Shown piece after piece: positions 37,306 to 46,170 of a DNA stretch of 64,000 bases (position 1 is its first letter; each line of letters starts with the position of its first letter). The notes beneath the pieces were generated by a model. It did no database searches. It was not told the origin of the DNA and saw nothing but the letters and a program-made list of their open reading frames with translations. A program made the translations under genes and the position numbers. Source of the stretch: Bin87 sp965261925 (GTDB taxonomy: Bacteria; Chloroflexota; Dehalococcoidia; Lucifugimonadales; UBA3495); the NCBI GenBank assembly GCA_965261925.1, contig OZ253486.1:310001-374000 (forward strand), read 5' to 3'.

Positions 37306-37973
37306 AGCTCGCCCGCTGTGCGCAGTTGTGCTACGGCTATACTGGTTGATCCGGCGAATTCGTGCGGACGACCGGTCCAGAACTCCAAGAAAGCTTGCCG
37401 ATCATCAGCAGGGAGCGTCCGTAGGTCGGCCAAGAACTGGCGCGTCCAGTTAATGCGATAGAACCGCACGTCTATTTCGTTGAGACCCAGATCCGTAATG
37501 GTGGTCCAAGCCTTCTCCCGGGCATCGCCAGTAAGACCCGGATGCGCGATTATTTCGCCGGTATCAGGGTCATAGTCAAAATAACGCCCCGGGCGTTCCT
37601 GCTCATCGCTGGCACATGGGTCAACGTATCCCAACGCGGGCCATTTATCCTGCTTGTATTCGCCGTTGCAACGCCGGCAACTGAAAACCCAGTTCGTCCA
37701 CTCGTAAGCCATTTCGGGACAGTGGGACAACGGCTGGAAATGGTCGATGGTCGGGGTCTTGCCACTGGCTTCTGAAGTTGCTTCGCACTGGCGCTCGCAG
37801 TACCAGCAGATGTCGGACGCGCGATTGCCCAACGCCGGGCGAAACTCCCGCCAGAAAGAATCGGTCGGCCGGCCACCGACGTTATGGCGGAAGTAATCCA
37901 CCCACCCTTGCGTAAACTGACGGGCATGCCCATCCACACCGGGAGGCTCCGGCCCCCGGTCGATCCACCGCAT
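37302..37973 (-). CDS. ptuB: HNH endonuclease, PtuB-like partner of the adjacent ATPase (Septu-type system)
   Basis: 223 aa. The HNH centre and its zinc-like cysteines are plain: DICWYCERQC, then PTIDHFQPLSHCPEMAYEW with the catalytic His, then NWVFSCRRCNGEYKQDKWP. This arrangement (CxxC, IDHF-x-P, W-x-N, SC-x-x-CN-x-x-K) is that of the PtuB/TIGR02646-type nucleases. It starts six bases after the ATPase gene. In Septu, PtuA and PtuB form a complex that cleaves DNA during phage infection; that role is known for the family and inferred here. Its stop overlaps the end of larC by four bases. Confidence 0.7.
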   Translation of the reverse strand: MRWIDRGPEPPGVDGHARQFTQGWVDYFRHNVGGRPTDSFWREFRPALGNRASDICWYCERQCEATSEASGKTPTIDHFQPLSHCPEMAYEWTNWVFSCRRCNGEYKQDKWPALGYVDPCASDEQERPGRYFDYDPDTGEIIAHPGLTGDAREKAWTTITDLGLNEIDVRFYRINWTRQFLADLRTLPADDRQAFLEFWTGRPHEFAGSTSIAVAQLRTAGEL

Positions 37974-37979
37974 CGGGGC

Positions 37980-39281
37980 CTAACTGCCGTCCTGCGATAG
38001 CTCTGACTGTCGGGAACGCAGAAACTCCAGCATCATGTCCCCGTAGCGTTCCCGTTGAGCCTCTAATGGCGTGCTGCTGGACAGAAAATCCTCGTTGACG
38101 TGGCGACGCAGTTCCCCCATCTCGGCTTCTTCCTCAGCCGTTAGAGAATCCCTGCGACGCAGTTCCAGCAGACGCTCCCGGCGGTCAATTGTCAGTTGGT
38201 CCGTGGGCTCGTCGACGTCCATAAAGGTGCGCAGGATCTCGTCAGTGGTCCAGCCGATGATGTCGTGCTCACTGGGACTGGCGGTGATGATGCCGCTTGC
38301 ATCGCGCTTCAGCATATGCACCTGCCCTGCCTTCAGGCCGGCAATCACGAAAGGCGAGTGGGTGGTGGCAAAAATCTGGAGACCGGGGAAATGCTCGAGC
38401 AGGGCGGGAATGACGCGACGCTGCCAGGTGGGGTGGAGATGGTTTTCGATTTCGTCTATAAACAAGATTGCGGGTTTCGTGTCCCAATCTCCTACGAAGT
38501 CGTAAAACTCAGCAATCTTTACAGCCAAATACATGATCCATAGAAAAGTTCCTTGGGTTCCAGAGCTCAAGTCGCCTAAGAAAAGGGAAGAGCGCTCGAC
38601 ACCAAATTTGGGAGGATCATTTGTATAAGCACCCATGCTAGGGTGAACTATCGGCGACTCCATCGCAAAATTTGTGAAGTATGTTCGGTCTTGGTAATGG
38701 GACATACGTGCATTTTGGACGATATCGCAAATCCCTTTCACGCAGTCAAAAGACGCAGTCATCACCTTAAAGACGCCGGGGTATCGTGAAGTCTCACCTT
38801 CAGATCCACTCCCAAATTCGTCTCTGTGCAATCCTTCATCAATCATATACATTGCTTGGTACACTATGCGGGGGTCAAAAACCTGCGGGCTTTCGCGTTC
38901 CGTCAAAACTCGGAACCACGGCTCGATTTTTCGCCATTGGAGCAGATCTCGTTCATTATCCGCTATGGTTCTCAGGTTGGGCAATAACATTCTGGTAGCA
39001 GGAATGTACACCATCGGAAGGGATCCCAGAGTGATGTTCTCAGGCCGAGGTACATTGTAGTCAGGAAACACGAACCCATCGTCACTCACCTCCACTTCAA
39101 ATGTCTGCCTCCCTTCGCTGTCGTCATATGCATCGACCGACCAGCCCGATAAGCACGCTATCGCCGTAGATTTGCCAGAGGCATTAGGCCCGACAAACAC
39201 GTTCACACGCTCGTCGAACGTGAACTCTACGGGTTCGGTGAACGGCGGAATGCCGGCGATTGTCATGCTTGTGATGTGCAT
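37980..39281 (-). CDS. ptuA: ABC/SMC-like AAA ATPase, PtuA-like (Septu-type system)
   Basis: 433 aa. Walker A is NVFVGPNASGKSTAIACLSG (residues 27-46), an ABC-type signature occurs in LGDLSSGTQGTFLWIMYLA, Walker B is AILFIDEIENHLHPTWQRRV and the switch His is in FATTHSPFVIAGL. There is no TOPRIM domain, which separates it from OLD nucleases. Its C-terminal 110 residues are a charged helical extension. The next gene is an HNH nuclease six bases downstream, matching the ptuAB order of Septu and of the effectors of retron Ec78-like systems. No reverse transcriptase is seen nearby, so a stand-alone Septu-like module is the better reading. Confidence 0.72.
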   Translation of the reverse strand: MHITSMTIAGIPPFTEPVEFTFDERVNVFVGPNASGKSTAIACLSGWSVDAYDDSEGRQTFEVEVSDDGFVFPDYNVPRPENITLGSLPMVYIPATRMLLPNLRTIADNERDLLQWRKIEPWFRVLTERESPQVFDPRIVYQAMYMIDEGLHRDEFGSGSEGETSRYPGVFKVMTASFDCVKGICDIVQNARMSHYQDRTYFTNFAMESPIVHPSMGAYTNDPPKFGVERSSLFLGDLSSGTQGTFLWIMYLAVKIAEFYDFVGDWDTKPAILFIDEIENHLHPTWQRRVIPALLEHFPGLQIFATTHSPFVIAGLKAGQVHMLKRDASGIITASPSEHDIIGWTTDEILRTFMDVDEPTDQLTIDRRERLLELRRRDSLTAEEEAEMGELRRHVNEDFLSSSTPLEAQRERYGDMMLEFLRSRQSELSQDGS

Positions 39282-39328
39282 TTGCGCTACCTTTGGCCTG
39301 CCATTGTAGCGCAGGGCAGCTCGTTAGC

Positions 39329-40468
39329 CTAATAGCTTTGCCAGAGGCGTCCCCACTCCGTCTTCAGTGCCTTGCGCACCCGGCCCTTGCCTATCGTGTT
39401 AAGCCAGTAGCCGTTGTGGTAGAGGTTGCTGGCGGTGTAGGCCCAGGCGGCGATGGGGGAGCGGAGGAGGGCGTTTTCCAAGGGCTTGAGGGGGCCCCAG
39501 TAGATGAGCTTCTGGCCGCGACTGGCGAAGGTGTTTTCGTTGTCGGCGAAGTTCCAGTTGACGCGGCTGATGTCGGGCTCGTCGCCCACCACCTCGATTT
39601 CGCGCAGGTCTCCCACGCCCAGGCCCCGCTCGTGGGCCAGGCGGATGAACTGCAGGGACAGCGGGTCGAACCCCATCATCGAGGCGACCACGGCGTCCAC
39701 GGCCACCTGGTCGGCGCCGGTCACGATGCGGTTCTTGATGTGCCAGCGCATGGCGCGAGGGCCGGGGCCGTCGCCGGCGAAGGTGCCGTCGGTGACAGCA
39801 AAGATGCCGGGGTGGATCTCCTGTTGTATGGCCAGCAGGTCCACCAACGTTTCGTGGATGACCGAGTGGGTCCAGTGACGCTTGCGGTGCAGCAGGCCGC
39901 CGAAGGCGTTCTTCATCGCGCCGGTCATGGTGGTGAAGACATGGGTCTTCGTGGTGGGCAGGTGGACGATGTTCTTGCCGGCAAAAATCTGCGGTATCTC
40001 GATGCCCTCGGGATAGATGTCGTCGAGGACCAGCATCTCGGCCTTGGGCTGGTAGCGCACCCACGGCTCCGGGGGAGTGTCCAGGTGCACCGTGCGAAGG
40101 TTGTATTTGTCCTGCACCGGCTTGTGCTTGTTGTTGACCTCGCCCTCGAAGGAATCGACGACGACGGTGCCGTTGTGTGCGGCGATCAGGTCCTGGTGGC
40201 CCATGTTGTGCAGGGCGCGGACGGCTCCTTCCAGCTGCCACGGGGTCGTCGAACAGCCGGGATACCAGTGCTGCCAGGAGATGTTGATCTTGAGGAGAGT
40301 CTCCTGCTCCGGCGACAGCACGGATTCCGCGCCGGCCAGTCGCATGGCCCGTTCCACGTCCTGCAGCACGGTCTCCGGCGTGGTCGCCACCACGGACACC
40401 ACCGGCGTACCGGTTTGCCTGGCGCTCGCCGGCTGCGTGGCCGTTCCCAACTGTTCAACGGTAGTCAT
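39329..40468 (-). CDS. DUF362-domain protein
   Basis: 379 aa from ATG at 40468 (a TTG lies one codon upstream). DUF362 is recognised from KINISWQHWYPGCSTTPWQL, then NIVHLPTTKTHVFTTMTGAMKN and AFGGLLHRKRHWTH, with FAVTDGTFAGDGPGPR downstream. The domain is frequent in Chloroflexota and sometimes fused to ferredoxins; here no Fe-S motif is present. Function is unknown. It heads or belongs to a minus-strand run with an LLM monooxygenase and an SDR (41615..42455 upstream), suggesting one catabolic transcript. Confidence 0.8.
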   Translation of the reverse strand: MTTVEQLGTATQPASARQTGTPVVSVVATTPETVLQDVERAMRLAGAESVLSPEQETLLKINISWQHWYPGCSTTPWQLEGAVRALHNMGHQDLIAAHNGTVVVDSFEGEVNNKHKPVQDKYNLRTVHLDTPPEPWVRYQPKAEMLVLDDIYPEGIEIPQIFAGKNIVHLPTTKTHVFTTMTGAMKNAFGGLLHRKRHWTHSVIHETLVDLLAIQQEIHPGIFAVTDGTFAGDGPGPRAMRWHIKNRIVTGADQVAVDAVVASMMGFDPLSLQFIRLAHERGLGVGDLREIEVVGDEPDISRVNWNFADNENTFASRGQKLIYWGPLKPLENALLRSPIAAWAYTASNLYHNGYWLNTIGKGRVRKALKTEWGRLWQSY

Positions 40469-40484
40469 CAATATCTCCCGGGGT

Positions 40485-41615
40485 CTATCGGCCCTCTTTG
40501 GCGCGGAAATGCGGTATCACGTACTCTCCGAAAAGCCGGATGGAGTTCAACACCTCTTCGTGGGTGGCGTAGCCGGCCTGGAAGATGGGCATGATCTCGT
40601 CCACGCCCATGGCCTCGAACTCCTCGATCACGCGGATGCAGGCGTCGGGGTCGCCGACGCAGTAGCCGCCGCCGGCCAGCAGCTCCTCCGGCGTGGGAGG
40701 CTTCTGCTGCTGCGGGTCCTCCGATGGTCGGGATGGCCCGCCGCCGCGCACCGCGCCACCCTGCACGTAGAACCTGTACTCCTCTGGCACGGCTTCAGCA
40801 TCGACGCCGGCCCACTCCAGCACGAACCTCTGGCGGCTCTGGTCCAGGTACCAGGCCGCGACTTCCGCACCCTTTTGGCGGGCCCGGGAGTCATCCTCAT
40901 CGCAGAAGCCGATGGTGGAGGCGACCACCTGGCGGTTGGTGAACCGGCCGACTGGGGTGGCGTTCTCGATGGCCTCGTAGTAGGCGTTCACCAGGCCCCG
41001 CGTCTTGTCGGTTCCGCCCAGGGTGTTGACCAGGCAGCCAACGCCCAGCTGGCCGGCCAGACGGAAGGTGTCCTCCTGGGTGCAGGCCATCCACAGGGGC
41101 GGGTGCGGCTGCTGCAATGGCTTGGGGATCACTTCGCGAGGCGGGATGGTCCAGTTCTCGCCGTCGTGGCTAAAGACCTCGTCGCACCACATGCGGGGCA
41201 GGCACTCCAGCGTTTCCACCATCATGCTCTGGGTCTGGGCCACGTCCGTGCCGAAGGGTGTCAGCTGGTAGGGGCCCTTGGTGCGGCCCACGCCCACGTC
41301 GACGCGGCCGTCGCTGAGGATGTCCAGGGTGGACGCCCTCGCCGCCACGTGCAGCGGATGGTGCACCGGAGCCAGCGCCACGCCGAAGCCCAGGCGCATC
41401 TTCTTGGTGTGCTGGGCCATCACCGCCAGTGTCACCTCCGGCGCCGACGAGTGGGCGAACTCGGTCAGAAAGTGATGCTCCACCAGCCACACCCGCTCGA
41501 ACCCCATCTCCTCGGCGTACTGCACCTGCTTCACCGCGTTCCACAGCGTGTCGTACTCCGCGGTGTCCGTCCACGGGCGGGGCATCTGGAGCTCATAGAA
41601 CATCCCGAATTTCAT
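40485..41615 (-). CDS. LLM-class flavin-dependent oxidoreductase
   Basis: 376 aa luciferase-like TIM barrel: VQYAEEMGFERVWLVEHHFL, MRLGFGVALAPVHHPLHVAA, TLDILSDGRVDVGVGRTKG and QQPHPPLWMACTQED. The N-terminal EH of VEHH and the GRxxxGxGxG-like loop are as expected for FMNH2-using members. It is a paralogue of the enzymes at 27183 and 46737 but clearly diverged. It lies 16 bases upstream of the DUF362 gene. Confidence 0.9.
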   Translation of the reverse strand: MKFGMFYELQMPRPWTDTAEYDTLWNAVKQVQYAEEMGFERVWLVEHHFLTEFAHSSAPEVTLAVMAQHTKKMRLGFGVALAPVHHPLHVAARASTLDILSDGRVDVGVGRTKGPYQLTPFGTDVAQTQSMMVETLECLPRMWCDEVFSHDGENWTIPPREVIPKPLQQPHPPLWMACTQEDTFRLAGQLGVGCLVNTLGGTDKTRGLVNAYYEAIENATPVGRFTNRQVVASTIGFCDEDDSRARQKGAEVAAWYLDQSRQRFVLEWAGVDAEAVPEEYRFYVQGGAVRGGGPSRPSEDPQQQKPPTPEELLAGGGYCVGDPDACIRVIEEFEAMGVDEIMPIFQAGYATHEEVLNSIRLFGEYVIPHFRAKEGR

Positions 41616-41638
41616 TGCGTATATCCTTACTCCTGGTG

Positions 41639-41670
41639 GTCAACGTACAAATCCGTCAACGTACAAACAA
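41639..41670. repeat. 16-bp tandem duplication
   Basis: Two adjacent units starting GTCAACGTACAAA (41639-41654 and 41655-41670), differing in the last three bases. It fills the gap between the LLM and SDR genes. Confidence 0.75.
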
Positions 41671-41672
41671 TT

Positions 41673-42455
41673 CTACAACGCCGTCCACCCGCCATCGACC
41701 ACCAGCAGGTGTCCCGTGGTAGCGCCGGCGGAGTTGCTGGCCAGGTAGACCGCGGCGCCCACCAGTTCCTCCGGTTCCATGCGCCGGCCAAGGGGCATCT
41801 TGACCGCCAGCTCGGCGCGCAGTTCGTCGGCGTCGCGGTCGTCCGCCTCCAGCAGGCCGGGCGTGGTCGTCGGGCCCGGTCCGATGGCGTTCACGGTGAT
41901 GCCGTGCTGCGCCCATTCCAGGGCCAGCACGCGGGTGAGGTTCGCCAGGCCGCCCTTGCTGGCGCAGTAGGCGGCGCGGTTCACGGATCCGACCAGCGCC
42001 ATCTGCGACGCGATGTTGATGATGCGGCCGAATTCCTGCGGGATCATCAGGCGCGCTGCCGCCTGCGCGCAGAAGAAGGCTCCTTTCAGGTTGGTGTCCA
42101 TCACCGCGTCCCAGTCCTCCTCGGTTACCTGCAGCGCCGGGGCGCGTCGCCTGATGCCGGCGTTGTTCACCAGGATGTCCAGGCCGCCCAGCTCGTCGGC
42201 AATGCGTCGCATGGTTGGCCGGATTTCGGCGACGTCCTGCACGTCGAGGTCGGCAGCCAGACCGACCTGGCCCTCGTTGCGAATGCGCATGACCACGCCG
42301 GACAGACCTTCCCACGACTCGTCCGACGCCATGTCGGTGACTGCCACGTCCGCCCCGGCCTGCGCCAGTCCCACCGCCAGCGTGGCCCCGATTCCTCGGG
42401 CCGCGCCGGTTACCAGAGCCTTCCGTCCTGTCAGATCCAAACCGGCAAAGGGCAT
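41673..42455 (-). CDS. SDR-family oxidoreductase
   Basis: 260 aa classical short-chain dehydrogenase. NAD(P) motif TGAARGIG at about residues 17-24, NNAGI, catalytic Ser in NIASQMALVGS and the Tyr/Lys pair in AAYCASKGG. The C-terminus ends GATTGHLLVVDGGWTAL. Substrate unknown; closest in style to 3-oxoacyl-ACP reductase/gluconate dehydrogenase-like SDRs. It is probably the first gene of the minus-strand run 42455 to 39329. Confidence 0.9.
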   Translation of the reverse strand: MPFAGLDLTGRKALVTGAARGIGATLAVGLAQAGADVAVTDMASDESWEGLSGVVMRIRNEGQVGLAADLDVQDVAEIRPTMRRIADELGGLDILVNNAGIRRRAPALQVTEEDWDAVMDTNLKGAFFCAQAAARLMIPQEFGRIINIASQMALVGSVNRAAYCASKGGLANLTRVLALEWAQHGITVNAIGPGPTTTPGLLEADDRDADELRAELAVKMPLGRRMEPEELVGAAVYLASNSAGATTGHLLVVDGGWTAL

Positions 42456-42606
42456 AATTCACTCCTCATGTGCTTGCGGGGCAAGGTTGACGACCCCACG
42501 CGTGGCGGCATTATAGCGGTGGTGAGGGATGCTTTTGTTGATGCTGCCGGTGACCCCGTGCTATTGTGCGGCGGGATTTTTCAGCCTCGAATTTGCGGGA
42601 AACGAC

Positions 42607-43170
42607 GTGGTCCGGTTGTCGAAATCAGGATTGATGCTGGGGTTTGCCATCATTGCCGCAATGGTGGTGGTAGCAGTTTGGGGCTCCCTCGATTGGGGGG
42701 CAAGTCTCGCAGAGGCCAACGGCGCGTCCACCATCATCATGGATCGCACGCAGGGTCCCTACCGCGTGGTGGTGGGCATCATCCCGGCGCGACCCGTGAT
42801 ACCCCAAACCCATCTGGCGATCCAGGTGTTTGAAGTCGGCGAGCCGCGTCCGTTGCGCGACACCGAGGTGCGGATGACCGTGGCCACCGCCGGACCGCCG
42901 GGTTCGCCGGCGTTCGGTCCCCAGCAGGTACTCAATGAGCAGACGCTGCGCTATTTCGAGGTCGATGTGCCCTTTGCCGTGGTCGGCGCGTGGAACGTGG
43001 AGGTAACGGTATCTTCGGAGCGCGGCGAGGAGACCTTCGTGCTGCCCCTGAACGTGGGCGAGCCCGGCGCCAGCATCCAGTGGATCTGGATAACCGCGGT
43101 GTTGGTGGCAATCGTCGCGGTGGGGGCGTGGACTTGGCTGACCCTGCGCCGGCGCACCGCCGGGCCATGA
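42607..43170 (+). CDS. secreted/membrane YtkA- or FixH-like protein
   Basis: 187 aa from GTG at 42607, giving a signal-anchor helix (LGFAIIAAMVVVAVWGSL). The middle is an Ig-like beta domain (GPYRVVVGIIPARPVIPQTH, then EVGEPRPLRDTEVRMTVATA, then VGAWNVEVTVSSERGEETF), as in YtkA/FixH-type proteins, and there is a C-terminal helix (WIWITAVLVAIVAVGAWTWL). Its TGA overlaps the ATG of the next gene, so the pair is coupled. A role in copper handling or in supporting membrane oxidases is known for some relatives; here it is inference. Confidence 0.65.
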   Translation: MVRLSKSGLMLGFAIIAAMVVVAVWGSLDWGASLAEANGASTIIMDRTQGPYRVVVGIIPARPVIPQTHLAIQVFEVGEPRPLRDTEVRMTVATAGPPGSPAFGPQQVLNEQTLRYFEVDVPFAVVGAWNVEVTVSSERGEETFVLPLNVGEPGASIQWIWITAVLVAIVAVGAWTWLTLRRRTAGP

Positions 43171-44726
43171 CGGGCAGCAGCGCCAAAGGGAGCCTGCTGA
43201 TCCTCGGCGCGGCCGTACTGGTGGTGGCCTTCGCCTTGGCAATCCCCGTGCCGGCCCACGCCCACGGGTTCGGCGAACGATACGATCTGCCGTTGCCGCT
43301 GTCCCTGTTCGTGATCGCCGGCGCCGTCGCGGTCGCCCTGTCCTTCGTCGTGGCGGCGGTGTTCCTGCGAGCAGGAGCGAACCATGCCCGTTATCCGCGC
43401 TACAACCTGTTGCGGCTGGCGCCGGTGCGCTGGGTTGCCTCTTCGCCGTTCACCGCTACGCTGAAAACCCTGTCGGTGGTGTTGACGCTGTACGTGATCG
43501 TGGGCGCGTTGATCGGCAACGAGCGGGCCGCGCTCAATCCGGCCCCCGCGGCGATTTACGTCGCTTTTTGGGTAGGACTGAGCTTCTTCACCGCTCTCTT
43601 CGGCAACCTGTGGGCGCTGGTCAATCCCTGGAAGGCGGCTTGGGGGTTTCTTGAGCGCGCTTTTGAAGCCCTGGCGCCGGGGAGCCGTTTGAGTCTGCAC
43701 CGGCGCTATCCGGCTAGGATTGGACCCTGGCCGGCGGTGCTGGTGTTCGCCGGTTTCGCAATACTGGAGACGGTGGCGGCGGACACGGCGGGACCTCGGG
43801 CGTTGGGTTGGATCCTCGTGCTCTACACGGCATACAACTTCGTCGGCATGTACGTGTACGGGCGCGAGGTATGGCTGCGCAACGCCGAGGGGTTCACGGT
43901 GGTGTATGGGTTCATGGCACGCTTCTCGGTGACGGAGGTGCGCTCGTCAACGTCGCGCTGCCGAAGGTGTACCAGCGACGGACGATGCTCGTCAGGGGAG
44001 TCCGACTGCGTGGACTGCTACGAGTGCTACGCCAGGACGGCCCCGGCGCAGCGGCAATTCAACCTGCGCCCGCCATGCGTGGGGCTGAACCGTCTGGGCG
44101 TCGTGACGCTGACCGTGGTGGTCCACGTCATCCTGCTGCTGTCCACCGTCTCCTTCGACGGGCTTTCGGCGACGCCCGAGTGGCTGGTGTTCACCGGCCA
44201 GTTCCTGCTCCAGTCCCCGCAGTACGGCGGCTACATCGCCAACCTGATCGGCGCGCTGGGTCTGCCGGTGGTCTTTGGTATGCTGTTTGCCTTGACCTGT
44301 GCGGCAATTGCCGCATTGTCCGGCCAGACTGAGCCGGACCCGGGGCAACTGCTGCGCCGGTTCACGTTCTCTCTGCTGCCCATCGCCCTGGCCTACCACT
44401 TTGCCCACTTCCTTGGGTTCCTGCTCATCAACGGCCAGCGGTTCATCGTTCTGGCTTCCGACCCGTTCGGCTGGGGTTGGGACCTGTTCGGCACGGCGGA
44501 CGCCATCATCAATATCGGCATCCTGTCGCCGGTGTTCATCTGGTATTTCTCGATTTTGGCCATTGTGGTTGGGCACATCGCCGGCGTGTACCTGGCGCAC
44601 GTGCAGGCGACGCGGATCTATCCGACGCGACGCGGCGCGCTGCTCAGCCAACTCCCCATGCTGGTCCTGATGGTGTGCTACACTTGCGCGAGTTTATGGA
44701 TAATTTCACGCCCCATCGCCGAATGA
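43167..44726 (+). CDS. polytopic membrane protein with a cysteine-rich loop
   Basis: 519 aa from ATG at 43167. A signal-like first helix ending PVPAHAHGFGERYDLP is followed by about ten more membrane helices. Between helices near residues 265-305 is a soluble loop with seven Cys in about 43 residues (CRRCTSD, GRCSSGESDCVDCYECYA, then a later Cys in LRPPC), a likely metal or Fe-S site. Similar proteins in Chloroflexota are sometimes annotated as fenitrothion hydrolase, a name I would not transfer. It is translationally coupled to the YtkA-like gene. Confidence 0.7.
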   Translation: MTGSSAKGSLLILGAAVLVVAFALAIPVPAHAHGFGERYDLPLPLSLFVIAGAVAVALSFVVAAVFLRAGANHARYPRYNLLRLAPVRWVASSPFTATLKTLSVVLTLYVIVGALIGNERAALNPAPAAIYVAFWVGLSFFTALFGNLWALVNPWKAAWGFLERAFEALAPGSRLSLHRRYPARIGPWPAVLVFAGFAILETVAADTAGPRALGWILVLYTAYNFVGMYVYGREVWLRNAEGFTVVYGFMARFSVTEVRSSTSRCRRCTSDGRCSSGESDCVDCYECYARTAPAQRQFNLRPPCVGLNRLGVVTLTVVVHVILLLSTVSFDGLSATPEWLVFTGQFLLQSPQYGGYIANLIGALGLPVVFGMLFALTCAAIAALSGQTEPDPGQLLRRFTFSLLPIALAYHFAHFLGFLLINGQRFIVLASDPFGWGWDLFGTADAIINIGILSPVFIWYFSILAIVVGHIAGVYLAHVQATRIYPTRRGALLSQLPMLVLMVCYTCASLWIISRPIAE

Positions 44727-44753
44727 GGGCGACCCTACACGGAGGATGCAACG

Positions 44754-45569
44754 GTGCCTGAACGCAGCCCGCGACTGGAAGGAAAAGTGGCGATCGTAAC
44801 CGGAGCCGGCTCCAGCGGCCCGGGCGTGGGCAACGGTCGAGCCACCGCCACGCTGTTCGCCCGGGAGGGGGCCAAGGTCCTGCTGGTAGACATCACCGAG
44901 GAACGGGCCGCCGAGACGATGGAGATGATCCAGGCCGAGGGCGGCGTGGCGTCCACCGCGCAGGCGGACGTGACCAAAGCCGCCGACTGCGAGCGCATGG
45001 TGGAAACCTGCATCGAACGTTACGGCCGGCTGGACATCCTGGACAACAACGTGGGCATCTCCCGGCGCGGCACGGTGGTGGAGGTGTCCGAGGAAGATTG
45101 GGACCACATCATGGCCGTGAACGTGAAGACCATCGTCATGGCCAGCAAGTTCGCCATACCGCGCATGATGGAGGCGGGCGGCGGGTCCATCATCAACATC
45201 TCGTCCATCGCCGGGCTGCGCGCCCACAGCAGCACCCCGTACACGGCGTCCAAGGCAGCGGTCATCGGCCTGACCATCTCAATGGCCGCCGATCACGGAC
45301 CCGACGGCATCCGCACCAACTGCATCGCCCCGGGCCTGGTGTACACCCCCATGGTCGCCCCGCGTATGGACGACGACCTGCGCCAGATCCGCAGTTCTTC
45401 GGCTCCCCTCCGGACGGAGGGTACGGCGTGGGACGTCGGCAACGCGGCGCTGTTCCTGGCCAGCGACGAGGCCCGGTGGATCAACGGCGTGGTGCTTCCG
45501 GTGGACGCTGGCCTCGTAGCCACGTCGCCGGTCACCTACCAGACGCTGGGGCAGCAGGTGCGCGTGTAG
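44754..45569 (+). CDS. SDR-family oxidoreductase
   Basis: 271 aa from GTG at 44754. Glycine motif VTGAGSSGPGVGNGRATATLF is an expanded version of TGxxxGxG with extra residues, then DNNVGISRRG in place of NNAG, catalytic Ser in NISSIAGL and Tyr/Lys in TPYTASKAAVIG. The C-terminus ends WINGVVLPVDAGLVATSPVT. Substrate unknown. It lies 27 bases after the Cys-rich membrane protein gene, but the functional relation is unclear. Confidence 0.87.
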   Translation: MPERSPRLEGKVAIVTGAGSSGPGVGNGRATATLFAREGAKVLLVDITEERAAETMEMIQAEGGVASTAQADVTKAADCERMVETCIERYGRLDILDNNVGISRRGTVVEVSEEDWDHIMAVNVKTIVMASKFAIPRMMEAGGGSIINISSIAGLRAHSSTPYTASKAAVIGLTISMAADHGPDGIRTNCIAPGLVYTPMVAPRMDDDLRQIRSSSAPLRTEGTAWDVGNAALFLASDEARWINGVVLPVDAGLVATSPVTYQTLGQQVRV

Positions 45570-45601
45570 TCTGGTACAGTTAAAGCGTGCGAGGGGATGC
45601 C

Positions 45602-45919
45602 ATGACTACGCCTGAAACGCGAGATGAGGGGATTGCACTAACCGCACCGGCGCAAGCGGCCATCGGCCCGGAAACTCTCGTGCCGCCGTTCCTGACCGGG
45701 CTGATTATAATTGGACTTGCAGCAGCGTTCCTGGTTGCGATTATCGGATTCGCGACGGACCGGTTCGTCGTGTTGGTATCGGGCTCTTTCGCGCTCTCTA
45801 TGGTCACGCTTCTTTGGTCCGTCGTCGCGGCGGCCTGCTTGTGGAAGTCGGTCAGATCCTGGCTGCTCAGCCGTCGCGCAGCCGGGAACGAAGTAACAGG
45901 AACAGGGCCGTCGCGATAA
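45602..45919 (+). CDS. small two-helix membrane protein
   Basis: 105 aa from ATG at 45602 with GAGGGG upstream. Hydrophilic N-terminal 30 residues, helices at about 31-48 (LTGLIIIGLAAAFLVAII) and 58-80, and a basic tail. Family not recognised. Its 3' end overlaps the convergent gene at 45867 by 53 bases. Confidence 0.6.
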   Translation: MTTPETRDEGIALTAPAQAAIGPETLVPPFLTGLIIIGLAAAFLVAIIGFATDRFVVLVSGSFALSMVTLLWSVVAAACLWKSVRSWLLSRRAAGNEVTGTGPSR

Positions 45920-46142
45920 TGACCATTACCGCAACGGTCGCCGATATTATCAAGGCAACGGTTGCGTAGCGCGCCACATTCCGTAGCAGCGGGTCATCTC
46001 CTGCAGCCAACTCCAAGGACAGCGCAGCCGCTACCGCAGTCGCCAGGATAGCAAGGGTGACCGCGAATAGTTCCCGGAATTGCGGCGAGAGCAACCGCAG
46101 GACACGGTCAACCCAACCAGGGAAAGGGAAACGTGGTTCCAA
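45867..46142 (-). CDS. small two-helix membrane protein
   Basis: 91 aa: amphipathic start (PFPGWVDRVLRLLSPQFREL), helices at about 26-46 and 60-84, and a short basic end. Not recognised. It is convergent and overlapping with the previous small membrane protein gene; similar size and layout hint that both may be accessory membrane proteins, but no sequence relation is evident. Confidence 0.55.
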   Translation of the reverse strand: MEPRFPFPGWVDRVLRLLSPQFRELFAVTLAILATAVAAALSLELAAGDDPLLRNVARYATVALIISATVAVMVIIATALFLLLRSRLRDG

Positions 46143-46170
46143 TTACGGGACGGTCTCCCCAACTGCTCAA

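Noticed and set aside
37302..39281. A retron with PtuAB effectors
   Set aside because: No reverse transcriptase gene or msr-msd-like region is visible on either side.
40077..42833. A 918-codon plus-strand frame opposite the DUF362, LLM and SDR genes
   Set aside because: It has no recognisable domains and runs antisense across three well-supported genes; high GC content explains the lack of stops.
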